Of a stretch of 64,000 nt of DNA, positions 36,277 through 45,750 are shown in pieces. The position numbers were made by a program, and so were the translations under genes. Under the pieces are notes generated by a model that was not told the origin of the DNA, ran no database searches, and saw only the letters and a list, made by a program, of their open reading frames with translations. The DNA is from an uncultured Muribaculaceae bacterium. Lineage in GTDB: Bacteria > Bacteroidota > Bacteroidia > Bacteroidales > Muribaculaceae. Where the stretch lies: the NCBI GenBank assembly GCA_947525975.1, contig CANNVE010000001.1, forward strand, positions 124,001-188,000, written 5' to 3'. Within the stretch, counting starts at the first letter, position 1; each line of letters begins with the position of its first letter.

Positions 36277-37782
36277 CTATTTCCCGCCCACGACAACCTT
36301 TTTGCCATTGACTATATATATGCCGCGCGGCAGGGCATCAATGCCCGACGCCTCCACATCTACAGGCATACCCTGAAGATTGTATACGCGCATCGGGGCA
36401 TCTGAATCTATGACCACATCTCCTACACCGCCATAAGGGTCTTTATTTGTGGCGTAGACCCGTTTTATCCTGATTGGCGTGCCACCCCAGTTGGTGAATC
36501 CTACCCTGTATATGCGCGACACATCCAACGGCTCTGTGCCCTTGGAGGGGTCGGACTCATCCACAGGCTTGGTGAGCGCGTCAAGGCGCTCCACTACCAC
36601 CGTATTGTCCCTGCCGAAAGCTCGACGGAACGATGGCGACCAATAATTTTTGGTGTCCTGGACGTGAAATCCGGTATCTACGGCTTGCGGCTCGGCGAGC
36701 TCGGCCACAATATATTTGAATCCGGAAAGATCGAATGGCGGACCGTATTCCCAGCCACCGAATCCATAATATGCACCTACCAGAAACGATCCGATCTCCT
36801 CATCCCATGTGCTCCGGCCATATATCGACGGATTGAACTGAGACAGCGGGAACTCAAAGTCGCCCTCTGCCGGATCGATCACCGGCGCCTCAGGCTCATC
36901 GGCCGAGAAAGCCACCACAGGATTCTCTATCCCCATGATTCCGAGCATAGTCTCTGCATATCGACATCCGAGCACCCGATAAGAGGCCGATGTGAAATGC
37001 AGCTTATCGCCCATGTGGCGCAATCCGGAGGCATGGACTATATGAGACGTAGGCACCATCTCATGCAAAACAGATATCAAACCATTGAGAACACCATACA
37101 CACCTCCATCAGGCGTTGTGACAGTCTCTCCTACAAGCAATGGCACATCCTCTGCCTGAAGATTCAAATCAGAAAGCAAATCATAGTAAATCTTGCTGAC
37201 TTTGCTTGGCCATAGCGTATCTCTATAACTTGCTTCACCATGCTGGACGATTATGCCTTTGATTGATCCATCGGCCTGCGCCAATTTCGCACATTGAACG
37301 AGTCTGCTGTAGGGGTGATTATCGTATGAAGCCACTATCTCACGCAGCCAATCCGGCTTATCTGAAAGCGAGGTTGCGTCAAATGCCTTATCAAAGCATT
37401 CTATCTTTCCTCCTCCTATCCCAACACAGATCACACCTACACTAACATCCTCCGGCAGATTGGCAACCATAGTGCGCCCGAACCAGTCAACTACCGACAG
37501 ACGAGTTTCTTGTCGCACCAATGGAGGTTCGGCCACGTACCATTTGTTCTTTTCGCGAAATGGAGTATCGAATCTCGTAACCGCCATCATGCGAAAACGC
37601 TCAGGCACATCAGCCAAATCAATAGGCTCTATATCATCACCTCCTTCCAAATTTGACTGACCAATGCAAAGATAGATCTGATTTGGAGCCTTTGTCTCGG
37701 AAGCCTTGATGCCGCAAACGCAAGCCAAAGCGAGGCTGATTGCGGCAATCATTCTTCTCACACCGAAAACGAGGTTTTTCAT
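36277..37782 (-). CDS. Sialate O-acetylesterase-like SGNH esterase with sorting-like tail
   Basis: 501 residues from MKNLVFGVRRMIAAISLALA (signal peptide). The esterase core shows YLCIGQSNLEGG (nucleophile Ser in GQSN), GVICVGIGGGKIECF, KGIIVQHGEAS and the terminal triad stretch MGDKLHFTSASYRVLG (Asp and His). This matches the SASA / CE6-type carbohydrate acetylesterases. The last 60 residues (MRVYNLQGMPVDV, LPRGIYIVNGKKV) form a secretion-tail-like domain, suggesting type IX export. It probably removes acetyl groups from host or dietary glycans. The promoter is at 37815-37846. Confidence 0.85.
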   Translation of the reverse strand: MKNLVFGVRRMIAAISLALACVCGIKASETKAPNQIYLCIGQSNLEGGDDIEPIDLADVPERFRMMAVTRFDTPFREKNKWYVAEPPLVRQETRLSVVDWFGRTMVANLPEDVSVGVICVGIGGGKIECFDKAFDATSLSDKPDWLREIVASYDNHPYSRLVQCAKLAQADGSIKGIIVQHGEASYRDTLWPSKVSKIYYDLLSDLNLQAEDVPLLVGETVTTPDGGVYGVLNGLISVLHEMVPTSHIVHASGLRHMGDKLHFTSASYRVLGCRYAETMLGIMGIENPVVAFSADEPEAPVIDPAEGDFEFPLSQFNPSIYGRSTWDEEIGSFLVGAYYGFGGWEYGPPFDLSGFKYIVAELAEPQAVDTGFHVQDTKNYWSPSFRRAFGRDNTVVVERLDALTKPVDESDPSKGTEPLDVSRIYRVGFTNWGGTPIRIKRVYATNKDPYGGVGDVVIDSDAPMRVYNLQGMPVDVEASGIDALPRGIYIVNGKKVVVGGK

Positions 37783-37814
37783 TTTTGCTTTTCCTTTGAT
37801 ATTGTTATTCTTCA

Positions 37815-37846
37815 CAAAATTACGAAAAAAAGAGGATATGCACAAG
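37815..37846 (-). promoter_or_regulatory. Promoter of the sialate O-acetylesterase gene
   Basis: Minus strand CTTG (37843-37846), 20 nt, TAATTTTG (37815-37822). The -7 box is exact and the spacing ideal; one mismatch in the -33. The predicted leader is about 26 nt. Confidence 0.6.
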
Positions 37847-37913
37847 TCTATGCCCGGGGGCTGAACATTTGCTTGACACGGCGTGTTTCATAGTTGAATA
37901 AATTATTTTGATT

Positions 37914-38405
37914 ATGAAGAATATTGGTATTTTCTATGGTTCGACAACCGGATATACGGCCGATGTGGCCAACCGCATCGCCAAGGCGCTTGGCGTGGAG
38001 ATGAAAGATGTGCATGACGTGGCCAACACCGAGCCGTCGAAACTCGGCGACTATGACATCATACTCCTCGGCAGCAGCACCTGGGGCAACGGAGACATGC
38101 AGGAGAATTGGGAAGACTTCATCCAAGGCGCGCAGTCGATGTACCTCAAAGGCAAGAAAATCGCCGTTTTCGGTTGCGGAGACGAGAATATGACCGACAC
38201 TTTCTGCAACGCCGTGGGCGAAATATACCGCCGCATGCAGGGCACGGAGGCCACGTTCATCGCTCCATTCAACACCGACGGATACGATTTCAGCGCCTCC
38301 GAAGCGATCGTCGACGGGAAGTGCGTGGGCCTTGTACTTGACGAGGTGAACCATGCCGACCTCTCCGACGCACGCATAGCCGAGTGGGTGAAAGAGATAA
38401 AGTGA
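37914..38405 (+). CDS. fldA: Flavodoxin
   Basis: 163 residues. The FMN phosphate loop GSTTGYTADVANRI and the flavin-stacking loops LLGSSTWGNGDMQENW and FGCGDENMTDTFCNAVG are those of a long-chain flavodoxin. It is a low-potential electron carrier that can replace ferredoxin, and is compatible with the KorDABC enzyme in this genome. The ATG at 37914 is preferred over 37908 because MKNIGIFYGS is the family start. It converges on the histidine kinase with 8 bp between stop codons. Confidence 0.94.
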   Translation: MKNIGIFYGSTTGYTADVANRIAKALGVEMKDVHDVANTEPSKLGDYDIILLGSSTWGNGDMQENWEDFIQGAQSMYLKGKKIAVFGCGDENMTDTFCNAVGEIYRRMQGTEATFIAPFNTDGYDFSASEAIVDGKCVGLVLDEVNHADLSDARIAEWVKEIK

Positions 38406-38413
38406 CCACCGTC

Positions 38414-39643
38414 TCAGGATTGCGCCTCGGGCAGCTCGATGCGGAATGTGGTGCCCTGACCGGGCACCGAATGCTTCACGAAAATGCGCCCGCGGTGATA
38501 CTCCTCTATGATACGCTTAGCGAGGGTGAGGCCCAGGCCCCAGCCTCGTTTTTTGGTGGTGTATCCGGGCTTGAACACATTGCTGAAATTCTTGCGGCTG
38601 ATGCCCTTTCCGGTGTCGGAGATCTCAATCACATTGGCGCCCTTCTCTACGAAGGTGGCCACAGAGATAGCCCCGTGCCCCTCCATGGCGTCGACGGCGT
38701 TTTTGATGAGATTCTCCATGACCCACTCAAACAGCGGCTCGCAAGCCAGCGACATCATCTCTCCTCCCCACGCATCCACGCTCAGCGAGATGCGCCCCGA
38801 GATGCGCGTGGCCATGTAGGCCGACGCCTTGCCTACGGCTGCGTTTATGTCAGCGGGCGCCATCTGCGGCACAGACCCGATTTTGGAGAATCGCGACGCT
38901 ATGGTGCTCAGGCGCTGCACATCCTTGTTCATCTCGCCCACGGTGTCGGCGTCTACGCCCATGTCGGGCAGCAGCTCCACCCAGGCCATCAGCGATGATA
39001 TCGGAGTGCCGAGCTGATGGGCAGTCTCCTTCGAGAGACCCACCCACACCTTGTTTTGCTCAGCCTTTTTCGACGACAGCACGCCGAAATATACGATGGC
39101 TATGAAAGCTATCATCACAGCCAACTGGATATAAGGGTAATAGCTGAGTCTTTTGAGCAGGGTGGAATCTTCGTAATAAAGATGCTGGTCGAGACCGGGC
39201 GCTATATTGATATCGATCACGTTGGTTTCCGACGCCAGAGACTTGGCCTTGTCCTTAAGAAATTTTTCATTGCGCTCCGACAGGGCGAGAGGGTCATCGA
39301 CAGCATCAGGAAGATTGAAATTGCGGTATTGGAGGATATTTCCGTCATCATCAGTCAGGAGCACGGGGATGGTGGTGTTCCGCTCGATAATGCTCAGGAG
39401 GAAATCGATGTCGGTGTTGATCGACGCTGCTCCGGCTTCACCTGCGCCGACCGCCGTAGAGGCCACGATCTCCTTCGTGGCGTCGGCCCAGATCTCCATG
39501 CGCTCGCGCTCCTGCACCGCGAGATCGTCAATGAGCCGGTCGCTCGCATACAGGAAAAACGCCACAACGCAGCCTGCGGCGATGATGAACACCGCGCGGC
39601 CATGATGGCGCATATAGTCGAGGACTCTCCTTAATGTTTCCAT
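38414..39643 (-). CDS. Orphan membrane sensor histidine kinase
   Basis: 409 residues from METLRRVLDYMRHHG. Two membrane segments (about 16-33 and 171-189) enclose a periplasmic sensor region of about 135 residues. Then come the H-box SKETAHQLGTPISSL (phospho-acceptor His209), the N-box ENLIKNAVDAMEG, ISDTGKGI (G1) and GWGLGLTLAKRIIEEYHRG (G2). The HQLGTPISSL form of the H-box is common in Bacteroidetes kinases. No response regulator is adjacent, so its partner must be encoded elsewhere. The signal is unknown. Confidence 0.92.
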   Translation of the reverse strand: METLRRVLDYMRHHGRAVFIIAAGCVVAFFLYASDRLIDDLAVQERERMEIWADATKEIVASTAVGAGEAGAASINTDIDFLLSIIERNTTIPVLLTDDDGNILQYRNFNLPDAVDDPLALSERNEKFLKDKAKSLASETNVIDINIAPGLDQHLYYEDSTLLKRLSYYPYIQLAVMIAFIAIVYFGVLSSKKAEQNKVWVGLSKETAHQLGTPISSLMAWVELLPDMGVDADTVGEMNKDVQRLSTIASRFSKIGSVPQMAPADINAAVGKASAYMATRISGRISLSVDAWGGEMMSLACEPLFEWVMENLIKNAVDAMEGHGAISVATFVEKGANVIEISDTGKGISRKNFSNVFKPGYTTKKRGWGLGLTLAKRIIEEYHRGRIFVKHSVPGQGTTFRIELPEAQS

Positions 39644-39713
39644 ACACACCCAATAAACGCAAACCTGACGGGCATTATTATCGAGGCAAGGCCCATCTTT
39701 CAAAAAAAATCAG

Positions 39714-39721
39714 TATCTTTA
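39714..39721 (+). promoter_or_regulatory. Near-consensus -7 box of the M15-like lipoprotein
   Basis: TATCTTTA, one base off TAnnTTTG, 26 nt before the ATG at 39748. It is the only promoter-like element between the divergent kinase and this gene. Confidence 0.35.
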
Positions 39722-39747
39722 CGCCAAGTTTGCAATTTTACCCGTCA

Positions 39748-40479
39748 ATGACAAAGTTTCCGATATACATAGTCTGGGCGCTATGCCTGCTGCTCGCGGC
39801 CTGCGGCGACGACATCAAAGAAAGCCGACCTGACATAAGCCCGGCATTCGCCCAAGAGGTCAACCCCTACTCGCACCGCCTCGACTCCATGCCCGACAAG
39901 GGCTGCGTCAAGCTCAAGATCAACCCCATAGGCGGCACTCTGGGCCGGGTGTTCAACGACAGCAACCACGTGCACCTTGAAGCTGCCGGCGAGATGGGCA
40001 TCACCCCGATAGAAGATCCGAACACAGCGTGGTATCTGCTGCGCCCGATAGTGGAGGTGAGGTCATGCCCGGAATACTACGTGGATTCGCTGACGCACTC
40101 ATACCCCTACCTCGTGCCCGAGGCCGCCGACCTGCTGACCGAAATCGGGCACCGGTTCAACGACTCGCTCGCGGCAAGGGGCGGAGGCAACTACCGCGTG
40201 AAAGTGACCAGCGTCACCCGCAGCCGCCTTTCGGTGGGAAAATTGAAGCGTGTGAACCGAAACGCCACCCACGCATCGGCGCATCAGTACGGCACCACAT
40301 TCGACATAAGCTACCTGAAATTCATCTGCGACTCTGCCGGTGTCAACCGCACCCAGGAAGACCTCAAGAACCTCCTGGCCGAGATCCTGCACCAACTCCG
40401 CAAAGAAGGCAGATGCTATGTGAAGCATGAGCGGAAACAATCATGCTTCCATATCACAGTCAGAAACACCAACACTTGA
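39748..40479 (+). CDS. Lipoprotein with M15-peptidase-like motifs (DUF5715-like)
   Basis: 243 residues. Lipoprotein signal MTKFPIYIVWALCLLLAACG (Cys19). The motif HASAHQYGTTFDISY (Ser177, His179, Asp186) has the SxHxxGxxxD pattern of the zinc ligands in LAS/M15 D-Ala-D-Ala peptidases, and FHITV supplies a third His (235). The spacing of the catalytic acid (possibly Glu228) is not standard, so enzymatic activity is uncertain. It may trim or bind peptidoglycan from the outer membrane. It lies 14 bp upstream of the AsmA-like gene in a likely operon. Confidence 0.72.
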   Translation: MTKFPIYIVWALCLLLAACGDDIKESRPDISPAFAQEVNPYSHRLDSMPDKGCVKLKINPIGGTLGRVFNDSNHVHLEAAGEMGITPIEDPNTAWYLLRPIVEVRSCPEYYVDSLTHSYPYLVPEAADLLTEIGHRFNDSLAARGGGNYRVKVTSVTRSRLSVGKLKRVNRNATHASAHQYGTTFDISYLKFICDSAGVNRTQEDLKNLLAEILHQLRKEGRCYVKHERKQSCFHITVRNTNT

Positions 40480-40493
40480 CACACCACCACGCC

Positions 40494-43400
40494 ATGATAC
40501 GATTCCTGAAAATATTAGGCTGGACACTCTTCGCCATCGCGCTTTTCGTCATCGGATCGGCAGTGGCGGCCACGCGCCTGCTCACGCCCGAAAAGCTTAC
40601 GCCGCTGGCCGAAGCCCTGGCTAACAAGCATCTCAACGCCGACATCAGCCTTGGCCGCGCTGAGTTAGACCTGCGCGCCTCCTCCCCCTTCGTCACTTTG
40701 CAGATTGACTCTATCACCATAATAAGCCGTGACATGAGATCTCTGCCCCCCTCGGCGCGCGACACACTGCCGGCATGGGCCGACACGCTTGCAAGCGTGG
40801 GGAGCATCAAAGCCGGCCTCAACCTGCCCCGACTGGCCACCGGCGTGATATTGCTGAGCGACCTTGAGATACACCGCCCCGCGGCGAATGTGCTCATAGT
40901 CAATGACTCGCTCAACAATTTCTCAATCACCGTCCCCGACACCGAAAAACAGGAAGAAAGCCTGCCGACATCGGAATTGCCCGACCTGCGCATACGCGGC
41001 TTCAAAATCACTGACGCAGGCGCCATGCGCTTCCGAAGCATACCGGCCGACATGGAGCTCACCGTCAGGCTGACAGCCGCATCGCTGCAGAGCCTTTCCG
41101 ACCCTGACGACGCCCCTCCGGCCTACAACATTAATCTCTACGCCGATTTCGACACGCCGGCGCTGAAGGCCTTCAACACAGAATCCGTCAACATCGGATT
41201 TGACGGCGACATCGACTGGAAGACATCCGACCCGCTGCGCATAGGCCTGACCGACTTCACCGTGAAGGCAGACTCCGTGACGGCGCATTTCAACACATCG
41301 GTAGATTGCCGCGACTCGATAGTGGTGGAGACATTCGATGGCCGTCTCGCCCCCCTGCCTTTGGCCTACGTCATCAGCCGCGTGCCCGCATCGGCTGCCC
41401 TGCCCAAAGGGATATCCACTGATGCCGCCGTCGGCTTTGAGGCCCGCCTGACGCGCCCGTACACCGTGGGCGGGACGCAGACCATACCCTACGCCGACAT
41501 AAGCGTGGAGATTCCCCAATGCAAACTCAAATGGCAGCAGCTCGACATTCGCCAATTCATGCTCTCGGTGCAGGCTTCGCTTCGCGGCGATGACCTCAAC
41601 CGGGCCACAATCGACATATCCAGATGCGTGATGGCAGGGCCGGCGACTGAAATAGAATTGTCGGGCAGGCTGACCAATCTCATAGCCGACCCTATGTTTG
41701 ACGGACGCATCGACGGCCATACCGCCCTGCACAGGCTTCCGGCAATACTGACCGATAAGGCGCTCAACGGCGGCAGCGTGTCAGGGCGCATCGACTTGCG
41801 CACCGACATAAAGGCTCGCCCGTCGATGCTGACGCGCAATGAATTCCACAGGCTTAAAATAGACGGGTCGGTGCATCTGTCTGATTTCACATACGTCTCG
41901 GCCGACACGCTCACATCCGTTGGCATACGCAACCTTTGGGCGCGCCTGGGCACCAATTCATCAGTCAGCGGCAAAGCCTCTGACGGCACCGACAGGCGCA
42001 TCGACAGCCTGCTGACGGCATCGATCGAAACCGACACGCTCACGGCCCGGGCACCGGGAATATCATCGACCCTGAGCGGCTTCAAGATAGGCATCGGCGC
42101 CGAGAACAAGGCTCTGTCAGCCGACACCACATCGATCATACCCCTTGGCGGCATGGTGCAATGCCGCCTCGCAAGCGTGACCATGCCGGCCGACTCAGTG
42201 CGCATACGCGTGATCGATGTCAGCGGCAGCATAGGCTTGCGCCGATACCATGACGACGCTCATCGACCACAGCTCAACCTCAACACCTCGATTGGCCGGA
42301 TAGCCGCGCTCACCCCCGACGCCAAATTCATGGCCAACGACAACAGACTCTCTGCACGGGTACATCTGGCTGATGACTCGCCGTCTGTGCGTGAGCGCAA
42401 AATGATAAGGGCGCTGGCCGACTCTATCGCCGCGCTGCATCCGTCACTGCCGTCCGACTCGATCGTGGCGCTGGCTATGGCCCGCAGGGAGCAGATCAGG
42501 GCTGCCCGTCGCCACAGGCTCCCTGCATCATCCGACTCCCAGGCCCAAGCCGAGGTCATTGACTGGGGCATGGGCAAAGACGCCCGCCGCCTGCTGCTCG
42601 ACTGGGTATTCAGCGGCGAGCTGAAGTCGGCGAAGGCCCGGCTCTACACTCCTGCCTTCCCCTTGCGCAACTCGATGGAGCACCTCGACCTGAGATTCAA
42701 CAACGACTCAATCATCCTTTCAGAGATGGCCTACAAAGCGGGCCGAAGCGATTTCAGCGTATCGGGAACAGTATCCAACATCAAACGCGCACTGACATCG
42801 AGGCGCGCCCAGCCCTTGCGCATGGCGTTAGACCTCAACTCTGACACTCTCGATGTCAACCAGATCGCAGCCGCATTCTTCAACGGCGCAGCGGCGAGAG
42901 AGCGCATATTCGACGCAGACATTGACTCCGACTCCATGGAAATGTCTGCTGCCGAGCCGTCAGACACAGCCGGCCCGCTGCTTGTGCCGGTCAATGTCGA
43001 CGCCACATTCCGCATGAGGGCGCGCAACATCATATACTCCGACTTCATGCTTCACGACCTCAAAGGCATCGCGCTGATGCGCGACGGCGCGCTCAATCTG
43101 CGAAGCCTCAAGGCATCGTCGCAGATCGGCGGCATCGACTTCTCGGCGCTTTACGCCGCCCCGAAAGCCGATGACATGAAGTTTGCCTTCGGCCTCGACC
43201 TCGAGAGATTCAGAGTCGGCGACTTCCTCAACCTCATGCCCGCCATCGACTCGATCATGCCCATGATAGGCGACTTCGACGGAGTGGTCAACGCCACGAT
43301 AGCCGCCACAGCCGACATAACGCCCCGGATGGATCTTGACCTTGCCTCGCTCGACGCAGCAGTCAAGATAGAGGGAGACTCGCTTGTGGTGCTTGACCCG

Positions 43401-43907
43401 GAGACCTTCAAGACAATGTCGAAATGGCTTATGTTCAAAAACAAGAACCAAAATCTCATACGCCACATGGCTGTCGAGCTCACGGTGCATGACAACGAGC
43501 TGACCCTATATCCCTTCATGTTTGAGATCGACAGATACCGCCTCGGAGTGCAGGGGCACAATGACCTTGCCATGAACTTCGATTATCACGTGGCCGTGCT
43601 GAAAAGCCCCTTGCCATTCAAATTCGGCATAAACATCAAGGGAAATGCCGATGACTACAAAATAAGGGTCGGGAAAGCCCGCTTCAACGAGAAGCAGGCC
43701 GCCGAGCAGCGCTCGATAGCCGACACCACGCGCATCAACCTCATAAATCAGGTCGAGAACATATTCCGCCGCGGCATACGCGGAAACGGACGGCCCAAAA
43801 TCAACATTTCCGACCGACCGGCAATCTCCGCCTCACCCGACGCCGCAGCCGACACAATCAGCGCCGCCGACAGCCTTATGCTGAGGCAGCAAGGTATCGA
43901 CCTTTAG
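40494..43907 (+). CDS. AsmA-like inner-membrane protein, 1137 residues
   Basis: Starts MIRFLKILGWTLFAIALFVI, one N-terminal membrane anchor, then about 1100 residues of periplasmic beta structure (LANKHLNADISLGRAEL, MELTVRLTAASLQ, the C-terminal block HDNELTLYPFMFEIDRYRLG and NMFDYHVAVLKSPLPFKFG-like strands). AsmA/TamB/YhdP proteins form bridge-like channels that move phospholipid to the outer membrane. The stretch RRGIRGNGRPKIN near the end is basic. The ATG at 40494 was chosen because the membrane segment starts there. Confidence 0.85.
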   Translation: MIRFLKILGWTLFAIALFVIGSAVAATRLLTPEKLTPLAEALANKHLNADISLGRAELDLRASSPFVTLQIDSITIISRDMRSLPPSARDTLPAWADTLASVGSIKAGLNLPRLATGVILLSDLEIHRPAANVLIVNDSLNNFSITVPDTEKQEESLPTSELPDLRIRGFKITDAGAMRFRSIPADMELTVRLTAASLQSLSDPDDAPPAYNINLYADFDTPALKAFNTESVNIGFDGDIDWKTSDPLRIGLTDFTVKADSVTAHFNTSVDCRDSIVVETFDGRLAPLPLAYVISRVPASAALPKGISTDAAVGFEARLTRPYTVGGTQTIPYADISVEIPQCKLKWQQLDIRQFMLSVQASLRGDDLNRATIDISRCVMAGPATEIELSGRLTNLIADPMFDGRIDGHTALHRLPAILTDKALNGGSVSGRIDLRTDIKARPSMLTRNEFHRLKIDGSVHLSDFTYVSADTLTSVGIRNLWARLGTNSSVSGKASDGTDRRIDSLLTASIETDTLTARAPGISSTLSGFKIGIGAENKALSADTTSIIPLGGMVQCRLASVTMPADSVRIRVIDVSGSIGLRRYHDDAHRPQLNLNTSIGRIAALTPDAKFMANDNRLSARVHLADDSPSVRERKMIRALADSIAALHPSLPSDSIVALAMARREQIRAARRHRLPASSDSQAQAEVIDWGMGKDARRLLLDWVFSGELKSAKARLYTPAFPLRNSMEHLDLRFNNDSIILSEMAYKAGRSDFSVSGTVSNIKRALTSRRAQPLRMALDLNSDTLDVNQIAAAFFNGAAARERIFDADIDSDSMEMSAAEPSDTAGPLLVPVNVDATFRMRARNIIYSDFMLHDLKGIALMRDGALNLRSLKASSQIGGIDFSALYAAPKADDMKFAFGLDLERFRVGDFLNLMPAIDSIMPMIGDFDGVVNATIAATADITPRMDLDLASLDAAVKIEGDSLVVLDPETFKTMSKWLMFKNKNQNLIRHMAVELTVHDNELTLYPFMFEIDRYRLGVQGHNDLAMNFDYHVAVLKSPLPFKFGINIKGNADDYKIRVGKARFNEKQAAEQRSIADTTRINLINQVENIFRRGIRGNGRPKINISDRPAISASPDAAADTISAADSLMLRQQGIDL

Positions 43908-43925
43908 CAAAAGCATAGAAACAAG

Positions 43926-44663
43926 ATGGACAACAAAGACATTATAGCGGCCTACCAGAGCCGCACCGGATACAGCGAAATGCGTCCGAAGGCCGCACTG
44001 ATCGACATGGACGGCACCCTCTACGACTCCATGCCTCACCACGCCGACGCATGGAAGCAAATGGCCTCGGAAATCGGAATTGAGACTGAAAGAGACGAAT
44101 TTTTCATGTATGAGGGCCGCACCGGGGCCTCTACCATCAACATCCTCTTCAACCGCGCCTTCGGCAGGGATGCCACAGACGAGGAGGTGAAAAAGCTGTA
44201 TGGCCGCAAAAGCGAGCTTTTCAAAGCCATGCCCGCCGTAGACCCTATGCCCGGGGCGAAGGAGATGCTCGCCACTCTGCGCCGAAGCGGCATAAAGCGC
44301 GTGCTCGTCACCGGCTCCGGCCAGTCATCGCTGCTGTCGAGGCTCGACACTGACTATCCCGGAGCCTTCCGACCCGAACTCCGCATCACCGCCGCAAACA
44401 CCCGGCGCGGCAAGCCCCATCCCGATCCCTATCTAAAGGCCATGGAGATGGCCGGAGCCGAGCCTTGGCAGAGCATCGCGATAGAGAACGCCCCGCTGGG
44501 CGTCGAATCAGCCTCAAAGGCAAAGGCATTCACCATAGCCGTGTCTACAGGTCCCATCCCGGCAGAAGCGCTCCGAGAGGCCGGAGCCGACATCCTGTTC
44601 CATTCAATGCCTGAGTTTGCCGCCGCCCTGCCGCAGCTGCTGCTCGATATGTACAACCTCTGA
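43926..44663 (+). CDS. HAD family phosphatase (beta-phosphoglucomutase-like)
   Basis: 245 residues. HAD motifs: LIDMDGTLYDSMPHHADAW (DxDGTLxDS), RVLVTGSGQSSLLSRL (motif II), GKPHPDPYLKAMEMAG (motif III Lys) and AIENAPLGVESASKA (motif IV). A cap domain lies between motifs I and II. These enzymes hydrolyse or isomerise sugar phosphates; substrate unknown. It follows the AsmA-like gene by 18 bp and precedes aroB by 12 bp. Confidence 0.9.
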   Translation: MDNKDIIAAYQSRTGYSEMRPKAALIDMDGTLYDSMPHHADAWKQMASEIGIETERDEFFMYEGRTGASTINILFNRAFGRDATDEEVKKLYGRKSELFKAMPAVDPMPGAKEMLATLRRSGIKRVLVTGSGQSSLLSRLDTDYPGAFRPELRITAANTRRGKPHPDPYLKAMEMAGAEPWQSIAIENAPLGVESASKAKAFTIAVSTGPIPAEALREAGADILFHSMPEFAAALPQLLLDMYNL

Positions 44664-44675
44664 CCATTCAAGCCC

Positions 44676-45746
44676 ATGCCACAAGACCTTATCTTCACAA
44701 ACCACGTATCAGAGGCAATTGACCGCACTGTCAGCCGCCTCGGAAATCAACCGGCATTCGTCATAACCGACACAAACACTGCCTCGCTCGCGCTTCCGCT
44801 TATAGCGGGCCGCTGCAAGGCGCTCGCCACGGCCAAGACCTTCAGCCTGCCCGCCGGCGACGCCAACAAAGGGCTTGATTCGTTGTCAGGAATCTGGCGG
44901 TGGCTGTCGGCCTCCGGCGCCACGCGCTCAAGCATCGTCATCAATCTGGGCGGAGGCATGATCACAGACATAGGCGGCTTTGCCGCTGCCACGTTCAAGC
45001 GCGGGCTGCGCTTCATCAACGTGCCCACCACTCTGCTCGGAGCAGTCGACGCCGCCGTGGGCGGAAAGACAGGCATCAACTTTTCAGGCCTGAAAAACGA
45101 AGTCGGCGCCTTCGCCCCGGCCGACGCCGTGATCATCTCCACGATGTTTTTCTCATCACTGCCACCGACTGAAGTCAAATCAGGATACGCCGAGATGATA
45201 AAGCATGGCCTGCTCGACGGGAAAAAGGCACTGGCCGACCTGCTGAAATTTGACATCTCCGACCCCATGGCCGACCCCGACGCGCTGCTCGCGCTGCTTG
45301 AAAAGAGCGTAGGCGTGAAAGCGCGCATAGTGGCCGCCGACCCCAAGGAGACGGGGCTGCGCAAAGCCCTCAACCTCGGCCACACCGTGGGCCACGCATT
45401 CGAGAGCTTCGCCATGACCGAGATGAAATCTCCGATACCTCACGGATACGCCGTGGCATGGGGCATGGTGGTCGAGCTCATACTCTCGCACATGATGCTG
45501 CGTTTTCCCGCAGAGACGCTGCACACCGTTGCGGCATACGTGAAGCGGACCTACGGATATTTCGACATAGATTGCGATGACTATCCGCGGCTGATTGAGA
45601 TCATGGGGCACGACAAGAAAAATACGTCGCCCGACAAGATAAACTTCACGCTGCTCCGCTCCCCGGGCCAGCCGGTGACCGACCTCACGGCCTCAACCGA
45701 CGACATCCGAGCCGCCCTCGACATCTACCGCGACCTCCTGGCCTGA
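44676..45746 (+). CDS. aroB: 3-dehydroquinate synthase
   Basis: Second step of the shikimate pathway (DAHP to dehydroquinate), 356 residues. The NAD-binding GGGMITDIGGFAAATFKRG, the substrate loop VPTTLLGAVDAAVGGKTGIN, SGYAEMIKHGLLDG and the metal ligands in LNLGHTVGHAFESF and PHGYAVAWGM are all present. Its stop is only 4 bp from the convergent fic stop, so no terminator separates them. Confidence 0.97.
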   Translation: MPQDLIFTNHVSEAIDRTVSRLGNQPAFVITDTNTASLALPLIAGRCKALATAKTFSLPAGDANKGLDSLSGIWRWLSASGATRSSIVINLGGGMITDIGGFAAATFKRGLRFINVPTTLLGAVDAAVGGKTGINFSGLKNEVGAFAPADAVIISTMFFSSLPPTEVKSGYAEMIKHGLLDGKKALADLLKFDISDPMADPDALLALLEKSVGVKARIVAADPKETGLRKALNLGHTVGHAFESFAMTEMKSPIPHGYAVAWGMVVELILSHMMLRFPAETLHTVAAYVKRTYGYFDIDCDDYPRLIEIMGHDKKNTSPDKINFTLLRSPGQPVTDLTASTDDIRAALDIYRDLLA

Positions 45747-45750
45747 CAGC

